From NCBI RefSeq assembly GCF_002973525.1, contig NZ_PVEN01000002.1, forward strand, positions 124,001 through 188,000: a stretch of 64,000 bases of DNA. The letters run 5' to 3'. Source of the stretch: Paraburkholderia sp. BL21I4N1 (GTDB lineage: Bacteria > Pseudomonadota > Gammaproteobacteria > Burkholderiales > Burkholderiaceae). Position 1 is the stretch's first letter, and each line of letters begins with the position of its first letter. The notes under the pieces were generated by a model. That model saw nothing but the letters and a program-made list of their open reading frames with translations. It was not told where the DNA came from and did no database searches. Made by a program: the position numbers and the translations under genes. Below are positions 61,303-64,000 of the stretch, one piece after another.

Positions 61303-62583
61303 ATGAACGCGGTATCCGAAGCACTGAGGGGCGCCGAACCCACGACGTCGATCAAGGTCGACGGCAAGCGGCTGTGGGACAGCCTGATGACGATGGCGAA
61401 AATCGGCGCGACGCCGAAAGGCGGGGTGTGCCGCCTCGCGCTCACCGACCTCGACAGGGAAGGGCGAGATCTGATCGTCGGTTGGGCGAAGGAAGCGGGC
61501 TGCACGATCAGCGTCGATCAGATGGGCAATGTGTTCATGCGTCGCGCGGGACGGGTGGCGGATGCGCTGCCGGTCATGACTGGCTCGCATGCGGACTCGC
61601 AACCCACCGGCGGCCGCTTCGACGGCATCTACGGCGTGCTTGGTGGTCTCGAAGTGATCCGCAGTCTGAACGATCACGGCATCGAGACCGAGCATCCTGT
61701 CGAAGTGGTGATCTGGACCAACGAAGAAGGCTCGCGCTTCGCGCCGGCGATGGTGGCCTCGGGTGTTTTCGCCGGCGTGTTCACGCTGGACTACGGCCTC
61801 TCGCGCAAAGACGTGGACGGCAAAACCCTCGGCGAGGAACTCGAACGGATCGGCTATGCGGGCGATGTGCCGTGTGGCGGCCGTCCTTTGCATGCGGCGT
61901 TCGAACTGCACATCGAACAGGGACCGATTCTCGAAGCGGAACAGAAAACGATCGGCGTGGTGACCGACGCGCAAGGTCAGCGCTGGTATGAAATCACGCT
62001 GACGGGTCAGGAAGCGCACGCGGGTCCGACGCCGATGCCGCGTCGCCGCGACGCCTTGCTCGGTGCCGCGCGCGTGGTCGATCTGGTCAACCGTATCGGC
62101 CTCGACCATGCGCCTTTCGGTTGTGCAACGGTCGGCATGATGCAGGTCTATCCGAACTCGCGCAATGTGATCCCGGGCCGCGTGTTTTTCACCGTCGACT
62201 TCCGTCATCCGGACGACGCCGTGCTCGCGAAAATGGATGCCGCGTTGCGCGAGGCCGTGGCGAAAATCGCGAGCGGTATCGGCCTCGAAACCGAACTCGA
62301 ACAGATTTTTTACTACGCGCCGGTCGCCTTCAACGAAGCCTGCGTGAAGTCCGTGCGCGCCGCGGCCGAACGTTTTGGCTATCCGCATCGCAACATGGTG
62401 TCCGGTGCGGGACATGACGCGTGTTATCTGTCGCAAGTCGCGCCGACGTCGATGGTGTTCGTACCGTGCGTCGACGGGATCAGTCACAACGAGATCGAGG
62501 ACGCCACCTTCGAGTGGATCGAGGCGGGCGCCAACGTGCTGCTGCACGCCATGCTCGAGCGGGCCTGCGAGCCGGTTTCATAA
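61303..62583 (+). CDS. Zn-dependent N-carbamoyl amidohydrolase (beta-ureidopropionase type)
   Basis: A 426-residue M20-family enzyme from ATG 61303 with GGAG upstream. Metal-binding stretches are GSHADSQPTGGRFDG, TNEEGSRF, ELHIEQGP and ISHNEIED. This is the hydantoinase/carbamoylase group that hydrolyses N-carbamoyl-beta-alanine to beta-alanine, CO2 and ammonia; allantoate amidohydrolases are close relatives. A PreT-like gene downstream and a RutR-like regulator upstream favour the pyrimidine role. A dihydropyrimidinase gene would be expected beyond the window. Confidence 0.88.
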   Translation: MNAVSEALRGAEPTTSIKVDGKRLWDSLMTMAKIGATPKGGVCRLALTDLDREGRDLIVGWAKEAGCTISVDQMGNVFMRRAGRVADALPVMTGSHADSQPTGGRFDGIYGVLGGLEVIRSLNDHGIETEHPVEVVIWTNEEGSRFAPAMVASGVFAGVFTLDYGLSRKDVDGKTLGEELERIGYAGDVPCGGRPLHAAFELHIEQGPILEAEQKTIGVVTDAQGQRWYEITLTGQEAHAGPTPMPRRRDALLGAARVVDLVNRIGLDHAPFGCATVGMMQVYPNSRNVIPGRVFFTVDFRHPDDAVLAKMDAALREAVAKIASGIGLETELEQIFYYAPVAFNEACVKSVRAAAERFGYPHRNMVSGAGHDACYLSQVAPTSMVFVPCVDGISHNEIEDATFEWIEAGANVLLHAMLERACEPVS

Positions 62584-62721
62584 CGCAATCGCGGACCCGT
62601 TGACGGTCCGCACGGTTTTAGCGGTCGCTTCACCGTCGTGCCCATAAAACATGCCGCCCCGGCTCCGCTTCAGCGCAGCCGGCGGGACCGGCTACGTCCT
62701 CACATCGAAGAAGGAACGTGT

Positions 62722-64000
62722 ATGGCTATCAAGCAAACCGGCGACATTGCCGCGCAGCGCCTGTCGCCCGAGCAGCTGTCGTGCGAGTTCTCGGATATCG
62801 CACCCTTGCTCGACGCGAGCGCGGCCGCCGCGGCGGCGAGCCGCTGCCACTACTGCTACGACGCGCCGTGTGTGAATGCGTGTCCGACGCGGATCGACAT
62901 TCCCAGTTTCATTCGCAAGATCGGCAACGGCAATCTGAAGGGCGCGGCGGTGGATATTCTGTCGGCCAATCCGCTGGGCGGCATGTGCGCGCGCGTCTGT
63001 CCCACCGAGATTCTTTGCGAAGGCGCTTGCGTGCGCAACCATCAGGACGCGAAGCCGGTGGCGATCGGCGCGCTGCAACGTCACGCGACCGATTGGGCGA
63101 TGGCGCGCGGCGAAGTGCTGTTCAAGCGCGCGGCGGACACGGGACGGCATGTCGCGGTGGTCGGCGCGGGACCGGCGGGACTCGCGTGTGCGCATCGGCT
63201 TGCGTTGAGCGGCCACCAGGTGACGATTTACGACGCGCACGAAAAAGCCGGCGGTCTGAATGAGTACGGCATTGCCGCCTATAAAACCGTCGACGATTTC
63301 GCGCAGCGTGAAGTGGCATGGCTGTGTTCGGTCGGCGGCATCGACATTCAACACGGTATGGCGCTGGGACGCGATATCGCGCTCGATACGCTGCGCCAGC
63401 AACACGATGCAGTGTTTCTCGCGATCGGCCTCACCGGCGTACGCGCGCTCGCCATGCAAGGCGAGGACCTGAGCGGCGTGCTGAACGCGGTGGACTTCAT
63501 CGAACAGATTCGCAGCGCGAGCAATGTCGGCACGGTTCCGGTCGGGCGGCGCGTCGTCGTGATCGGCGGCGGCAATACGGCGGTGGATGCCGCCGTGCAA
63601 AGCCGCAAACTCGGCGCGACCTCGGTGACGATGGTTTATCGCCGCGGTGTCGAATCGATGAGCGCCACGTGGGCCGAGCGCGATTTCGCACAGACCAGCG
63701 GCGTCACGCTCGTCACACATGCGGCGCCGACGCGTCTGATCGGCGATGCCGGTGTGGTAACCGGCGTCGAGTTCGAGCGCACGTCGGCTGAAGGCAGCCT
63801 GGAGCGCTTCGTGGTCGAGGCCGACATGGTGCTCAAGGCGATCGGTCAAACGCTGGTGCCGGTCGGGATCGAACGCGAGTTGTTGACACTCGACGGCAAC
63901 CGCATCGCCGTGGATGCACAAGGGCAGACCTCGTTGCCCGGCGTATGGGCGGGTGGCGACTGCGCGGCCAGCGGCGGCATCGACCTGACGGTGCAGGCGG
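62722..64000 (+). CDS. preT: dihydropyrimidine dehydrogenase subunit PreT-like, cut by window end
   Basis: The reading frame is open from ATG 62722 (AAGGAACG upstream) to the last base, giving 426 residues so far. Cys42/45/50/54 (CHYCYDAPCVNACP) and a second set (MCARVCPTEILCEGAC) bind Fe-S clusters. Two nucleotide sites follow, VAVVGAGPAGLACAHRLA and VVVIGGGNTAVDAAV. This is the glutamate-synthase-small-subunit-like flavoprotein that, with PreA, reduces uracil and thymine. It is about 30 residues short of the usual C-terminus only because the window ends. Confidence 0.9.
   Translation, partial: MAIKQTGDIAAQRLSPEQLSCEFSDIAPLLDASAAAAAASRCHYCYDAPCVNACPTRIDIPSFIRKIGNGNLKGAAVDILSANPLGGMCARVCPTEILCEGACVRNHQDAKPVAIGALQRHATDWAMARGEVLFKRAADTGRHVAVVGAGPAGLACAHRLALSGHQVTIYDAHEKAGGLNEYGIAAYKTVDDFAQREVAWLCSVGGIDIQHGMALGRDIALDTLRQQHDAVFLAIGLTGVRALAMQGEDLSGVLNAVDFIEQIRSASNVGTVPVGRRVVVIGGGNTAVDAAVQSRKLGATSVTMVYRRGVESMSATWAERDFAQTSGVTLVTHAAPTRLIGDAGVVTGVEFERTSAEGSLERFVVEADMVLKAIGQTLVPVGIERELLTLDGNRIAVDAQGQTSLPGVWAGGDCAASGGIDLTVQA

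Noticed and set aside
1..64000. Insertion sequences, prophage, CRISPR arrays, rRNA or tRNA genes
   Set aside because: I saw no transposase or integrase gene, no regular repeat-spacer array and no tRNA or rRNA-like sequence, although structured RNAs were not searched computationally.

Overview
The window looks like a piece of a high-GC beta-proteobacterial replicon, most likely a Burkholderiaceae member close to Paraburkholderia. The reasons are the box-type aerobic benzoyl-CoA pathway with its BoxR regulator, a Burkholderia-style porin, many LysR/TetR/IclR regulators and strong GC bias at third codon positions. This assignment comes from gene content alone; no database search was possible. 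I saw no rRNA, tRNA, insertion sequence, phage gene or CRISPR array. The dense catabolic and regulator-rich content would suit a secondary chromosome.

Layout. 1-8.7 kb: small envelope proteins (RcnB-like), then redox and hydrolase genes under a CGNR regulator, a LysR and a TetR. 8.8-13.5 kb: LysR regulators, an SDR, a tautomerase and a small exported protein. 13.6-18.0 kb: a probable operon of a fluoroacetate-dehalogenase-like hydrolase, a second-type LeuC/LeuD dehydratase and a DctA dicarboxylate carrier, with a divergent LysR. 18.1-22.1 kb: TetR divergent from a dienoyl-CoA-reductase-like SDR, an acyl-CoA synthetase and an Lrp regulator. 22.1-28.1 kb: DUF2000 and glyoxalase-like proteins, a Tat-exported small subunit with a GMC dehydrogenase, a ribbon-helix-helix protein and two uncharacterised proteins. 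28.2-31.6 kb: two chemoreceptors.

31.9-40.7 kb holds the most interesting system: a MocR regulator divergent from a complete Nit1C-type cluster. It encodes an Sll0783-family protein, a Nit6803-type nitrilase, a radical SAM enzyme, a GNAT, an AIR-synthase-like protein, a GT4 glycosyltransferase, a small MSMEG_0570-family protein and a flavoprotein. It ends at a strong terminator. The divergent promoter region carries a consensus sigma-54 promoter, a dyad matching the NtrC consensus core and five copies of an ATTGATCG box. Related clusters are tied to nitrogen starvation and cyanide assimilation, but the true pathway product is unknown.

40.8-43.4 kb: a Tat-exported phospholipase C and a small lipoprotein. 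43.5-49.0 kb: RidA, IclR, a SelA-like PLP enzyme, a porin and a GntP-family permease, which together suggest uptake and deamination of an amino-acid or amino-sugar-acid substrate. 49.1-59.5 kb: the complete box benzoate pathway (hydrolase, bclA, boxD, DUF4863 gene / boxR, boxC, boxB, boxA), with a 35-bp operator-like dyad over the boxC -10 element. 59.6-60.2 kb: a Phd/PIN toxin-antitoxin pair. 60.3-64.0 kb: a RutR-like TetR divergent from a beta-ureidopropionase-like hydrolase and a PreT-like subunit that runs off the window, pointing to reductive pyrimidine catabolism.
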